Source of the DNA: Apoda limacodes
Taxonomy: Eukaryota; Arthropoda; Insecta; Lepidoptera; Limacodidae
Length of the DNA stretch: 64,000 bases
Assembly (NCBI GenBank): GCA_946406115.1
Contig: OX291550.1
Location: 21,676,722-21,740,721, forward strand
Direction of reading: 5' to 3'
Numbering within the stretch: position 1 is the stretch's first letter; each line of letters begins with the position of its first letter. Of the stretch, positions 1-12,600 are shown piece after piece. The position numbers and the translations under genes were made by a program. Under the pieces are notes generated by a model, which was not told where the DNA came from, ran no database searches, and saw nothing but the letters and a program-made list of their open reading frames with translations.

Positions 1-483
1 CAAACCGTCGAAAGTGTATGAAAGCATTGATGCGTGTGGATAAAGCAAAAAAGTCTGCCTTGGATCGTAGTAAGTGAAAGATTAGTCTTTGTCTTTTCAC
101 CTTATTGGGCAACGAGAGTAATGTTATTTATGCATATTTTGTTTAAACATATTTTACTTATTTACTTATAAATACTTACTTTTTATTTCACTTTTCTTTC
201 CATTAACAATTAATGCTCTTGTGCAATTAGCAAGAGTAAAATATGAGTGATTTGATACGTAGGATTCACAAGAGTCGATAAAAATAAAAGCAGTAAAAAA
301 ATTAACAATGGCCACAGCTAAGGGCAAAAACTTTAACAAAACTGCTGCTTCATTGACTCTCATAATGTCACTCTCCCAATATGAAAATGCCCCGGTTATT
401 CTCCATACCTGGACATGAAAAAATATAATATCAGTTGTATAAGCAGAACTCCCAGTATTATCAAAGTATAGGCCAATGCAAAC
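1..483. other. Left-edge non-coding sequence
   Basis: No gene assigned. The first 67 bases on the plus strand read open (NRRKCMKALMRVDKAKKSAL) up to a GTAAGT, which could be the end of an exon from a neighbouring gene outside the window. The rest is AT-rich. Confidence 0.2.
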
Positions 484-710
484 TTAAGGCGCATATAGCA
501 GCTAACTAGCGCCGCCATTAGATATCCTCAATTTTCTCTTCGTAGAAAACGAATTTCTTAAATCCAAATGACGCAAATATAAAGCTAGTCATAAGCTATT
601 TTTAGAAGGTTTTATATAGTTTCTAAATAATATCTGTGAGTTGTAGTTGGCATTTCTGCTAAAAACGGCCACTTTTAGGCGGCGCTAGTGGGGTGTAAGA
701 AGGCCCTTAA
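484..710. mobile_element. TTAA-flanked MITE, copy 1
   Basis: A short element bounded by ttaa at 484-487 and 707-710. The internal start cagctaactagcgccgcc closely matches the copy at 58970-59213, including the segment gtcataagctat and the run tatctgtgagttgtagttg. The right terminal repeat is shorter than in the second copy. No coding capacity. Confidence 0.75.
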
Positions 711-3149
711 TGGCTTATGGCTTTATTTCTCGGGATCTACTTTTAAACTGCTAGGATTGAATCAAAACTAAAATAGTACATTGTTCACCGAGGGGCACAA
801 GACATCGATTACTAACGAGAGTGTAGTTTGAATCCCATTTTACCCCGAGTGTTACAGTGTACACAGTTATACTACTACACCTACTAGGAAAATAAAATAA
901 TTTTACCACGCTTAGTACCAGCTTTAAAGTCAACATTTATTCTAAATAAAATGCAAGTTACCAGTAACATTTTTGGAACACTCAAGTTATTAGAAAAAAT
1001 AGTTCACATAATATTACCACAGATGGTGCTGTTCAAAATTAGAACGCGCTATGTAGGTTTTCCGTTATGACGTATATATAACAAAGATTTTCTTACAGTT
1101 GTTCTTCCGAAACGGCGGTAAATTTTGTCAGATTCAATTATAGTTTTTAAAAGTGGTTGCCCAAGCCGAGTTTCGAGTCCAAGACACCCTTGCGCAAACC
1201 GCCCCAACTATTCGCAGCAGAGTGCAAGCAGCACCGCAGCAAAAGTTAGTCCGCGTGTAGTTGTAAAGGCCATCTGAGGCCAACAACAGTAGACAGTAAT
1301 TAGAAAAAAAAAAAAAACTGTCCTTCCAGAAGGAATAAAGGTTCAGAAGCAGGTGTAGTGCAGTTTAGAAGTTACGTTTGACTGATTTGTGAACTTTATT
1401 ACTAGATTAAAGCTAATAAAGTTGCCGAAATTACCTAATGTCACATTTCCAATGCTGATTTCATTAATCGATTTCAAAAGTAAATGGCTAGATTTCAAGC
1501 AGATTATATTCTTAACTCTAGGCAACCATAGTTACAATCCTACTGCAATAAGTACTAAGGTTTTTCTCATAGCAACATCATTGTCTTCCAACGACAATAA
1601 AAAAAGTATTTATAATTATTTTCATGTTTCGCTTTCATCGAATTATTTCCGCTTTTTTACTACAAAAGTTTTTAAATCCCGCTTTGGCCTAAAAACTGGC
1701 AAATCTGTTGTGCACTGCAACAAAAACAGTTCGTGACCTAGGCCTAGGATCGATCGATCGAGTTGGTTTGTGAGGTCTAGGATATCTTTTAATTTAACGG
1801 GAACGATTACAGTTCAATGAAATATATTACTTGTTATCCATAGTATAACAAGTTTATACTTTACTTACCTGAAGGATTTTATTTACTCTCAACATGTCAA
1901 CATTCTTTGAATCATTTATTATTAACGGCAACTGTAAATGTATTAATAAAGGTATAATATGACATAGATATGTAAAGAGTTCACATTAAAATTCTTCGAT
2001 TACCAATAGGTATTTAAATGATACAGACCAATTGTTCAAATGGAAAGGCGATTATGGCATCGACCAGGAATCCTCGTTTTAAATATCGTGATATTGTTAG
2101 GAGTGGATGGGTAACCAAAACGGATTTCTCATTGTAATACGCAACGTATGCCATTATAATTATATCTATGTATAAAGCCATATCCACCCAATTTAAAGTA
2201 TGTTCAAGGGTATGTCGTTTTGTCTAAAAAAATATAATAAGTTAGTTTGTTTAACTATGTAAAAAAATATATAAACCGAATATAAAATTGGAATCGTTGC
2301 GATTCCAATTTATCGGTTACCGGAAAAACTCCGAGCCTGTAGAATCTTTGTCGACCTTAAGGTGTCCGTGAACTTTTAAGCCAAGGTGGCAGATAAAGTA
2401 GTACCCAGTGTTGCCAACCATCAAATTCAATCACCTTTAAGAGGTGAATTTCCAAAAAAAACCTAACAATACTTAAGTTTCAATTACAAGGTAAGGTAAC
2501 ATTACAAGGTATTATATTAATTTGAAATATCCTAAAAATAACATTATAGAAACCACCGGTAAATACATCATTAATAATAAAAAAAATCTAATAATTATTA
2601 AAAGTTACTTCAGAAAAAAAAAGTGCGTGTCAGCTCCAACGCGCGGCTGAAGATAACCGTTTAAGTGCGACTGGCTCAGACTATGAAATCTAAGACCAGA
2701 GAGCTTGTTACTACAAATCAGACGAACCCAACCTCGATGGAAGTGTGTCGTTTCATTACAAAGTTCCTGTATATCATCTAAAAATGAGTCTAACCGTGAC
2801 CAAGGCTGGTGTAACCCAGCCGACACATCGAGAAAAAGGCATTTTACTAAATAACTACGCCTTTAATCCCGTTTTATTTTAAAATTAGTATAATGCAAAA
2901 TGTTAAAAACGTATTATTTATCATTATAAAATATTTTATACTTACCGCTATATTGTAAGGTATAGTGGACATGTAATATACTGCCATTAAAAAGCGAAAT
3001 ACACACCAGCACTTTAAAAACATACCATGAGGTGTGACTGCAGCGGGGATAATAAAAAAGCGGATAAATCTAAAAAATAAATATAGATTCTTTATTGCAC
3101 ACAAAAGATTGACTTAAAACTTTTTATTAAAAACATACTATAATGCGGC
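711..3149. other. AT-rich intergenic sequence downstream of the channel gene
   Basis: Nothing convincing. A 115-codon open frame at 1389-1736 (+) is low-complexity and unrecognised, as is a 73-codon frame at 2605-2826 (-). The segment 2860-2905 (cctttaatcccgttttattt) resembles one arm of the palindrome at 33841-34006, so a relic of that MITE family is here. Confidence 0.35.
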
Positions 3150-3425
3150 CTTATAGCTTAAAAGCGATCCCTGCCAAGTGAGTCCCCAGCACGGCCTACC
3201 CTTACCGGGGTGATGTAGGCCATAGCCCACACACGGGCCCAGTGCGGATTCTGGACTTCACACACGTCTTTTTCTTGACGTATGCAGGTTTCCTTACGAT
3301 GTTTTCCTTTACGAAAAAGCCAGTGGTGTGAATAATCAATGTACTGATTCGGGGCTCGAACCTCCGCCACTCAAGACAGAAGGTCAAACCGAAACCCCTC
3401 ACCACGACCTTTGGGTAGAAGAAAT
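3150..3425 (-). mobile_element. SINE-like repeat
   Basis: Contains the phrases ggacttcacacacg, tatgcaggtttccttacgat and ggggctcgaacctccgcc, which I recognise as a very widespread lepidopteran SINE, here in reverse orientation. The promoter-like head lies at the high-coordinate end. Confidence 0.6.
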
Positions 3426-3488
3426 ATTAATCTTAAAAACTAACCAGTAATAGGTAGCTGATACAATATAAAAAAAATTATTCTTTTT

Positions 3489-3651
3489 TTATTTGTTTTT
3501 GTTCATGGTACTTTTAGGAAGTAACCAAAGTCTCTTACTTTTGAATTCAATATTTTCATAATCATATTCTACATCATACACAACGTCAATATGGTCTTTG
3601 AAAATTGGTACTAATGAATGAGTATCAGACAACAGAAACGGATAAAAAATA
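3489..3651 (-). CDS. Channel exon 26: last coding exon with stop
   Basis: The acceptor ggatataag gives phase 2 and makes Cys1132. Residues 1133-1185 contain FYPFLLSDTHSLVPIFKDHI and an acidic stretch ending KSTMNKNK, then TAA. An AATAAA overlaps the stop. A dispersed repeat ends about 37 bp upstream of the acceptor, so the polypyrimidine tract is short and the site is less certain than the others. Confidence 0.55.
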
Positions 3652-6600
3652 CTTATATCCTTTTTTTTGTAAATCGTAAATAAAATACAGGCCAAATGCA
3701 AATCTGGCTTGCGCACCGGCGGTTCCGTACAAGCACAGTCACAGGTTTATATCAATTTTTAGATTTTTTTCCTATATTTATGATGTTACATCTTGCTGGT
3801 TTCCAAATTTCATGATTTAAAGACAAAAGGAACAACCCCATAGGTTTTGATTTATTTTTGTTAAGATATACAACAAATATTAGAGTATTCGTTCGTATTT
3901 TTCTATTGCGTTGACTAAGAAGATTGATTTTTTTTTAAAGCTTCAAGGGACCGTTGACCTTTGTATTTGATATTAATTTCAACTTGATACCTGTACGCGT
4001 TCCTGAGTAAAAGGGTCTTGACAGACAGACAGACGGACAACAAAGTGATCCTATAAGGGTTCCTTTGTTCCTTTTGAGGCGCGGAAACCTAAAAAAACCC
4101 AGATTTAATATAACACAAATGTGCAATGAGCAAACACGCACCACTACGTTAAGTAGGCAGTCTCGACTACCAAATGAGTTACTGAGCAGGTAATAGTTTT
4201 ACACGTCTAAAACCGATGCTAAATCTTACCACAAATGTTTGTAGACTTGTTTCATGAATTCAAGAACATATTTGATCACATGTTTGGATTCCCCATATAA
4301 TGAGCTTATTTTGCAATAACTGAATAAATTTAAGACTATTGTTGCCCTTTTTTAATTTTGCAGACTAAAACGACCATTTGAGTCAGTGCAATAACTGGAC
4401 TTTGCACATGTGGCAAGGTACGCAAAGGCCTAGCTACAAATATTTGTACACATACTTAGGCGCTGTGATATATGTAGGTAATTTAAACTCAAACAACGAC
4501 ACGGATATCGTAAAGTAGACATATTTGTACATTTACACAAATATTCAAATACCCGTGCCACGTTAAGTCTTCTACTATGTATGTATATGTTTAAAGCGAT
4601 GTAAAACATAAAATACTTTCGGTCTAATTTTCCTTGGTAACAAACAATAAACCGTGAAGTCGGTTACATTTACCTGGTTTTAAAATTGAATTTAAGATAC
4701 ATAATTACCTTAAAATGCCTAATCCTTCAAACGATTTGACATAGTCATATCTTTCTTGTCTAGTAGATAACAATACGAAACTGTCCTTTATTTCTTGCTG
4801 TAAAAAAATTAAATTTCATTTTTAAACTTTGCATCTGATTCACTAATGGTGATTACTTACTGTCTTAATAAAAATAAAAGATTCTTTTGAACTAATAAAT
4901 GCGTAAAATAAATAGCTGTAAAATAAATGCGTTTGCTTTATAATATTGATTATTTTATTTATTTATTCATGATAAATTAATTAATTATTACCTACCGCTA
5001 TTCTATTTATTTTGGTATCAATTCTTCCCGTTAATGGTTTTGCAATTTCGAATTCCCTTGCTCTCTCCATGACTTCATCGTTTACCAGGGTCTGAAACAT
5101 TCTTCATTATTAATAAAGATTAACAAATAAACAGACAAGTAATTTTCTGTAGTTTTATTGTTGTTCATCTAAATTACCATTACGATTGGGTGACTTATGT
5201 CCGGAAACGTGCTCCAGCACTGTACTAATGCACTGTATTCTAAATGTAGTAAAATACAATTTGTTGAAGTTAATACTGTGTACACCTGAAAAAAAAACCA
5301 GTCACTGTGATAATGTTAGTCTCATTAATATAAGGTGCGTTCTGTTCACTGCTTCAATGCGTTTAATGTCATAATCTAGCCAAGTTAAAAAGACATAAAT
5401 CTTGTGTGACATACTGTACAAATCTTGGCTCATTCTCTTTGGTTGGATTATTGACATTAAACGCATAATGTGCATAATATCGGTCAACAAAACGCCACTA
5501 TAATGTGGTCTGTTCGATATTTTATTTTACCCCATATTCAAAAGATGGATATTAAAACGATTCTGTGACAAAATTCACATTTTTAATTTTATTAGAGTTT
5601 CGACCCAAAAACCTGGAGAAGCAGTAATGGCTGCAACAGCCAACTGCATAGTCAGTCAGAAAAAATGAAAAAAAATAACCGAACACTACACATATTTTTT
5701 TTAATTTGAAATTGTGTTGACCCCAAGCGCCTTATAATGGTTAAGAATAAAAATTTTTTAGTTTTCTTTTTTGGCCGGATTAATTTATGTGGAAAAGTTT
5801 TTATCATCAGCTATCTACTTACTTTCGGTAACCCAAAAAGCATTTCGATCACTCCAAAGTCGCTCCCAGGTCCAATACATGAAACTACTTTGCCGTTGTG
5901 ATTTAGCAAGTCGCAGTGTCCCTGCAGTAAATTTAAATATATTTATTAGTTAGTACTTTAGTTTGCATTTTTTTTTAGGGTTCCTTTAGGGTTCCATATC
6001 CAAAGGGTAATTAGCGGAACCCTCTTACTAAGACTCCGCTGTCCGTCCGTCCGTCTGTCACCAGGCTGTAATAGGTAATAGCTTTTACTTGGAGAAAGGA
6101 TATTTTCTTAACAAAAACTTTTGTTTGTTTTTTTAATTTGAACAAAAGGTATATTTGTAGTCCACCAGGCAGTGTTCCTAATCTAATACCTGTCGAGAAA
6201 TAATTGCCTGGTAAAATTGACTTTTCAGTTAACGTCCTCGTGTCGTTTTAGAACGGCCTAGGGTGATTTCATTTTTGTGTGGAGTGAATTTTTTAATGCA
6301 ATCTAGTTATTTTCTACCGAAATACAAATTTTATTGGTTACAAACAGGTTGTGAAAAAAGATTTTTTTTACACGCTGCTCAGTGAAGAAACTGTACTTTT
6401 TCCAGTGTCAGTGACTTGGTAAAAAAAAATGTTTCTAAATATCGCAACAAAAACAAATATAATAAAAAAAATTAAAAAAGCAATAATTAGTAGCTCTAGC
6501 TACATAAATCCCTTATTAAAAATCCGCATCGAACATGTGTTTAATTTTGACATCTTTCAGTATCTAAAACAACTAATTAAATAACTAATACCCTAACATT

Positions 6601-9600
6601 GCATAATATTAACTAATATTAAGGCCTAGTACATCAAACTTAGAAACATCAATATATATGCTTCTTGTTACAAACAAACAAAATCTTCATAGAATTAAGA
6701 AATACAATATGTACATAGAAATAATCTTTTTTCGTTTATGACACCCTGAAGATTATTATCTTGCAAATCCGCTGAAAACAGTTAAGTAGCACTCAAGTAC
6801 AAAAGTACACCATCCATATGTGTCGGAGTGCACCTACCTCCCATCCTCCTTATGAGGACGATATCAACTTCACTATAACACTACACCACTAAATTGCTAA
6901 CAAAACTCGACACGTGTTTCGCCTCAACACGAGGCATCTTCAGGAGACTCAAGTTGTTCGTGCGCTATACCTTCACCAAATGACGTAAAACAGCTGTTGT
7001 TGCTGTTATATAAGCAACCACCACTACTCCCCCCCAAACGGCCTAATCACCTGAAGGTTAGAGTCTTAGAATAAAATATATCATACATACCATATCTATG
7101 GCTATATCATCAATACTTTCATAGCAAAGATGCAGTCAAAAGATTGACCTCGAGCCATTTGACTGCATCTTTGCTATGAAAGTATTTATTTATATTGAAA
7201 ATATTAACGTCAAATATTAACCTTTTGTAAGATATACATATCGCGTCCGATGTCCGCTGCGTGCTGAACTGTCTCATTGTCAGGAAGTACTAACACTCTA
7301 GTTTTCGCTGCAATAGTTTGTAAGAAATCTCGACAACACTCCTGTTTTGTAAATTAATAACAACGGTTATTTTATTATAGCTATCATTATAATCCATACC
7401 TATATTATAAAGGCGGAAATGAGTTTGTTTGTTTTTTGTTTGTATGTCTTTTCTACACATCGCAACAAAGGATTCAATCCAGCTGAAATTTTCAAGATAC
7501 GGAAGACATAGAGTTTTTATTCCGTAAAATTCAAAAGCGTCCACAGGAATAACTAAGTATAACCTAAACCGGACTCGGAATCATTTTGCAATTCGGTTAA
7601 ACACAAAAAACCTCGACCCATGACCATAGGTTACATTGAAGGTTCTCAAACATTTTTCATTAATTGAATGAATTTTATATTTCCAGCACTCCTTCATTCA
7701 ATTCAGTGATATAGTGTTTCATACGTTTTTGACTTTGCGATTCGATTGCTTTATAATGACTTTTATCTTGTTTGTAGAAATAATGTAGTCTTTTAAAAAC
7801 TTGTGTTTCGTTACAATGTTTAGTATACTTAAATATGTATGTATTTTGATATGTTAATTTTAGCAAAAAGTACAGATTTAATTCAAATATATTAAAATTA
7901 CAATTGTGACGTGCAGTGAAAGCGCAGCCGCGCACTCGCCGATTTTAAGTCGGCCGATCAAATAATCGAGAAGCTACGACTACAGTTTTATATGGGTCTG
8001 CGAGTCCCATCACACCATTTTAATAATATGTTCAAATTGACAATGATTATTTTCGTTTCGTACACACACTCCCTTTCGCACACACACCCACAAATACACG
8101 CACCCAAACACTTTATATTATAACTTGCACAATATAAAGTAAGTATAATTATGTAATAAGATTTGCTGTAAGTGTTCTCAAACAATAAAAAATGCGAGCT
8201 TCTTAGGTAGGCGATTACTAAAAATATGTTAAAATCAAACAGAATGAAACAAACTTAACTATATTAATATTAAAAACGGCTTATGTTTAACATATCACCG
8301 GATATAGTAAAATAAAACGTCAAAAAATTTTTTTACTTCCAAAATCATCACCAAAAATTAAACCCCATTTTAAGCTGAAATTATAACATTTTTACATTTG
8401 TTATTCTTTTAAAGCAAATATTACCAAACTAATCATTTTTGACCTAAAAATAGTAAATTACCACCAAAATTTTTACTATATTTTAATCTAAAATGTTATC
8501 CAAATTTTTAACATCTCGCTATCCTATAAAAATGAATAATTCTAGATAAATCATTTTTTCCCGCACAAAGTTAATGAACTGCTAAAGTTTGACCATATTA
8601 CTATTGTAAAATGTTCACTAACATCTGAATTAATAAAAAGTCTAAATTAAATAACCACCACCAAAAAACATTGCTTCTCTTGAGCGTTTATTCAATCAAT
8701 TGTTCATCATATCAGCTTACGTTGGTCCACTGCTGGATTTAAGCCTCCTCTATGCATCGCCATTTCCCCGGCCTTCCGCATCCAGCCACCACCAGCCACC
8801 TTTTCCCACGCTTTGCCTTCCCATACGCGGTCTCCACTCTAGGACACGTCTGCTCTATCGGCCATCGGTCCTCCGACAGACGTTGCCAGCACACTGCCAC
8901 TTCAGCTTGCTAATTTTGCGAGCTTTGTCGATCACTTTAGTTTTCTTCCGGATGTCCTCATTTCGGCTTCGATTCATCAGAGACACTCCGAGCAAAGCTC
9001 GCTCCATTGCGCACTGTGCGACTTTGAACTTGTGGACCAGGCCTGCTGTAAGTGTCCACGTGGCACAAATTGCTCATATTGCTCAAAAATGAAACTCATA
9101 CAATTTTAATAATCCTTTTATTAAAATTTTGTGAGAAATTTTTGTATTGTTCTTCTTAGTTTTAATAAATTCCTGTGCGCTTTGCACAGTCATGAATTTC
9201 CTTTCGAAAACCCAATTGTTACGTACACTTCGAGGTTTTTTCATATGCTCTGGGATTTCACCATTATCTGATTCCGATGAAGCATTTAACATGGAACACA
9301 TAAACTTGGTCCCGCTAAGTGTTCATAGCAGGATATAGAACATTTAATAACCGAAAAAAAGATAGCTTGCATTTTTGGTAGCCGCCCATCAGTAAGTGCC
9401 ACGCCTATCTAGAATTTTACTCAGGAAATCCTCCTATCACTTACAAAAAATTATCTGCACTATAACCTGATGCTAAAAATAAAGTCAACTGGGTTATAGG
9501 TAAATTTAAAAATTGAGTTTTTTCTTTCCAAAATTTGAATAATTTATGACAATAAAGCTTGTTGTAAGCATTTATAGAGAAAAAAAAATCTTGTCAACAA

Positions 9601-12600
9601 TAAAATACCACTAGAAGAAATGGGCTGTATGGTCATAGTACTTTCGCTTTTCTTTTGCTAAGAGAATGAAATAATAATCGCACTTTGTTAGTCTATTCAA
9701 TATATACATAAATATATAGGTTATTTCTCATCGCATATTTTAAATTCAGAAGATTTTTCAGTGTTGTGATTATAAAACCAGTCAAAGAATGTGACAATAA
9801 AGTTAATTACCAGAAAAACTGAGCATAAAGTAAAGTTAGGTTATGTTTACCCGAATAGCAAATAAAATCCGCGTCAAGTTTTAAATTCCACGTAGAAGAA
9901 CTACAGCTGCAGCTATAGCTAACTATTATCCAGGAGTTGCGGTAGAAATCCTATGCCGATATCTTTAATAAAAAAGGATATCAAGATAATTATATAAAGG
10001 TATAAAAAACAATAGCTGTTATCATAATGTAATAGAAGTCGTTAAGCCAAGTCAGAAGCCTTATGGGGCAGTTTGACAACTCTGACAGTCTAGTGGCCAC
10101 TAGCTCGACAAACGTCCGCCAATTCGCACTCAGCCTACACGGTGGAACATGGCCTTAGCCTCCTTCCCTAAGGAGAGGCCTGTGCTTCTGCGTGGGGCGT
10201 ATAATGGCTAAGGCAAGGAAGCATAGTTTAATTGTACTCTAATTTAGTAGTAGATAGAACTTCTATTAAAATATGTAAAAAAAAATTCACTCGGGTACTG
10301 ATAGCATGCTATGTTGACTTGCCATTGACAATGTTTGACTCTTCACATGGTGCGCCCCCTATGCTACATAAAAACAAAAAATTGTAATTGACATATGTTT
10401 GACTTTGTTTTTAGTAGCTTACTAACTTATTTATTATTACCTACTAAGTGTTTGAATACGTATTGTATACTTGTTAGCTGATTATCATAGTATTGTATAC
10501 TTTAAATAGAACTTCTTGCCAGCTCTTTGTGGTAGAAATTAACATTGTTTATATTGCATCGAAGATTCAAAAGCATTCTCAGAAACATATTCAAATAGAT
10601 ATTGTTTGATGTGATTTGTAGGTATTTATTTATATTAAATAATTATTCTAAGGTTATCAACCTACCGGGTTGTGGAGGGCGTCCCACGCTTAGCCTTCCC
10701 GTTACTGGTGTTCATTCTAATAGTCCAGGAGGAATCGGCGCATGAGTACCGAAAACTATTCGACCTCAATTTTTTTATGCGATCCTCTTCAAATTGCCCT
10801 TCTTATGATATAAATGCATGTTGCCATGGCGCAACCCGGTGCCATATTGTTTAAACCGAAATTGTTTAAACAATTGCAAAGAATTGTTATTTTTCAACCG
10901 GACAATTTTTTTTCATATTATTTATTGAAATACCAATAAAAAAGGTCCTTGACTTTTAACGATAAAGTTAATATTTTTAAAGATATGAATTTTTAAAGGT
11001 TCGAAAAATCTCAAATTTGGGTACTTTCGACCCATGAAAAATATATTAAAAAAAAAACATAATGTCTAAGTAATATTTTTTTTTAATTCTTTATACAATT
11101 GTTAATAATATTGTTAAAAGAGATTTTAAAAAATTTCATTGTTTATATCTTTTTTTTAATTGCTAATTCCGCGCGCTCGCAAGTATGCGTCGCTTACCTC
11201 TAAGTATCGCTTAACGATTAACGATCTTAAATCTTGAACGAAATAAAAAAGACTGAATAACTATGAGTAAAAAACAAAGGATGATCAGTTGAGAATCGAC
11301 ATGCACTAACTTGTATTTTTATTTTAAATGTTATATATAATCAATAATTTTGTTACAAGAACAAACAAAGATCTCGAGGTTTTATACAAAGAGTAACCTT
11401 GAAAGAATAAAAAACAAAGAAAAGAATCTTTTTCTTATATAGACACAATCGTACACGCACTATGATACATGTACGTAAAATTATTTTTATTTAATTCATT
11501 TGAATGTTTTTTCTAAACATTCAAGTGCGTACCCAATATATTTTTATTATTTATAAATAATTGTGATATAATAGTCTAATACCATTATATCTTATTATTG
11601 TTGATATAAATGCAAAAATTACTATGATAATAACAAAAAAGTAATATAAACTAATAAAAAAGTAATTTTAATCACATGTTTCGATTTATGCTTAAATAAC
11701 TTTTGAAAAATTGATTTCAGAAAAAAATATATTAAAAACAAATTGTAGACAATTTAGTAATTAATAACATTGCTCTCTTTAACAATCTTGACAAAGTTGA
11801 TAGTTTTTAAGATGAATGATAAATAATGATTCGAGACACAGAGAGGCCGACGCAACGCGTGAGTCAGAGAGAGACAGCGATACTTAGAGGTAAGCGACGC
11901 ATACTTGCGAGCGCGCGGAATTAACAATTAAAAAAAAGATGTAAACAATGAAATTTTTTAAAATCTCTTTTAACAATGTTATTAACAATTGTATAAAGAA
12001 TTAAAAAAAAATATTACTTGGACATTTTTTTTTTTTTAATATATTTTTCATGGGTCGAAAGTACCCAAATTTGAGATTTTTCGAACCTTTAAAAATTCAT
12101 ATCTTTAAAAATATTAACTTTATCGTTAAAAGTCATAGGACCTTTTTTATTGGTATTTCAATAAATAATATGAAAAAAATTTGTCCGGTTGAAAAATAAC
12201 AATTCTTTGCAATTGTTTAAACAATTTCGGTTAAAACAATATGGCACCGGGTTGCGCCATGGCAACATGCATTTATATCATTAGAAGGGCAATTTGAAGA
12301 GGATCGCATAAAAAAATTGAGGTCGAATAGTTTTTGGTACTCATGCGCCGATTCCTCCTGGACTATAAGGCATTTCTACTATGGGGCTGCATGCGGAAAG
12401 CAAGGGAGAGGTAGAGGAGGGGGAAGGAGGGATATAATGGACCAATATCAGCTTATATGATTGATATAAATAATGAATTAATATAAATGTACAATTTATT
12501 TAAAATGATAAATTGTAAGCAAACATATCTAAAAATATACCTAGGTTATTGGTTTTAGGTCTACACACTACACGATTTACCTGAAAGAGAGGACAACACA

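Noticed and set aside
1389..1736. 115-codon plus-strand ORF
   Set aside because: AT-rich, biased composition, no splice or homology support.
2605..2826. 73-codon minus-strand ORF with HRGWVRLICSNKLSG
   Set aside because: No family recognised and no splice context; possibly repeat-derived, not supported as a gene.
3158..3405. Overlapping minus-strand ORFs of 67-76 codons
   Set aside because: They lie inside a SINE-like repeat and have no independent support.
4350..4436. Exon-like stretch with an acceptor ttaattttgcag and a GTACGC donor on the plus strand
   Set aside because: All frames contain stops and no neighbouring exon fits.
8700..9092. 130-codon plus-strand ORF
   Set aside because: Antisense shadow of an RTE-type LINE fragment that reads correctly on the minus strand.
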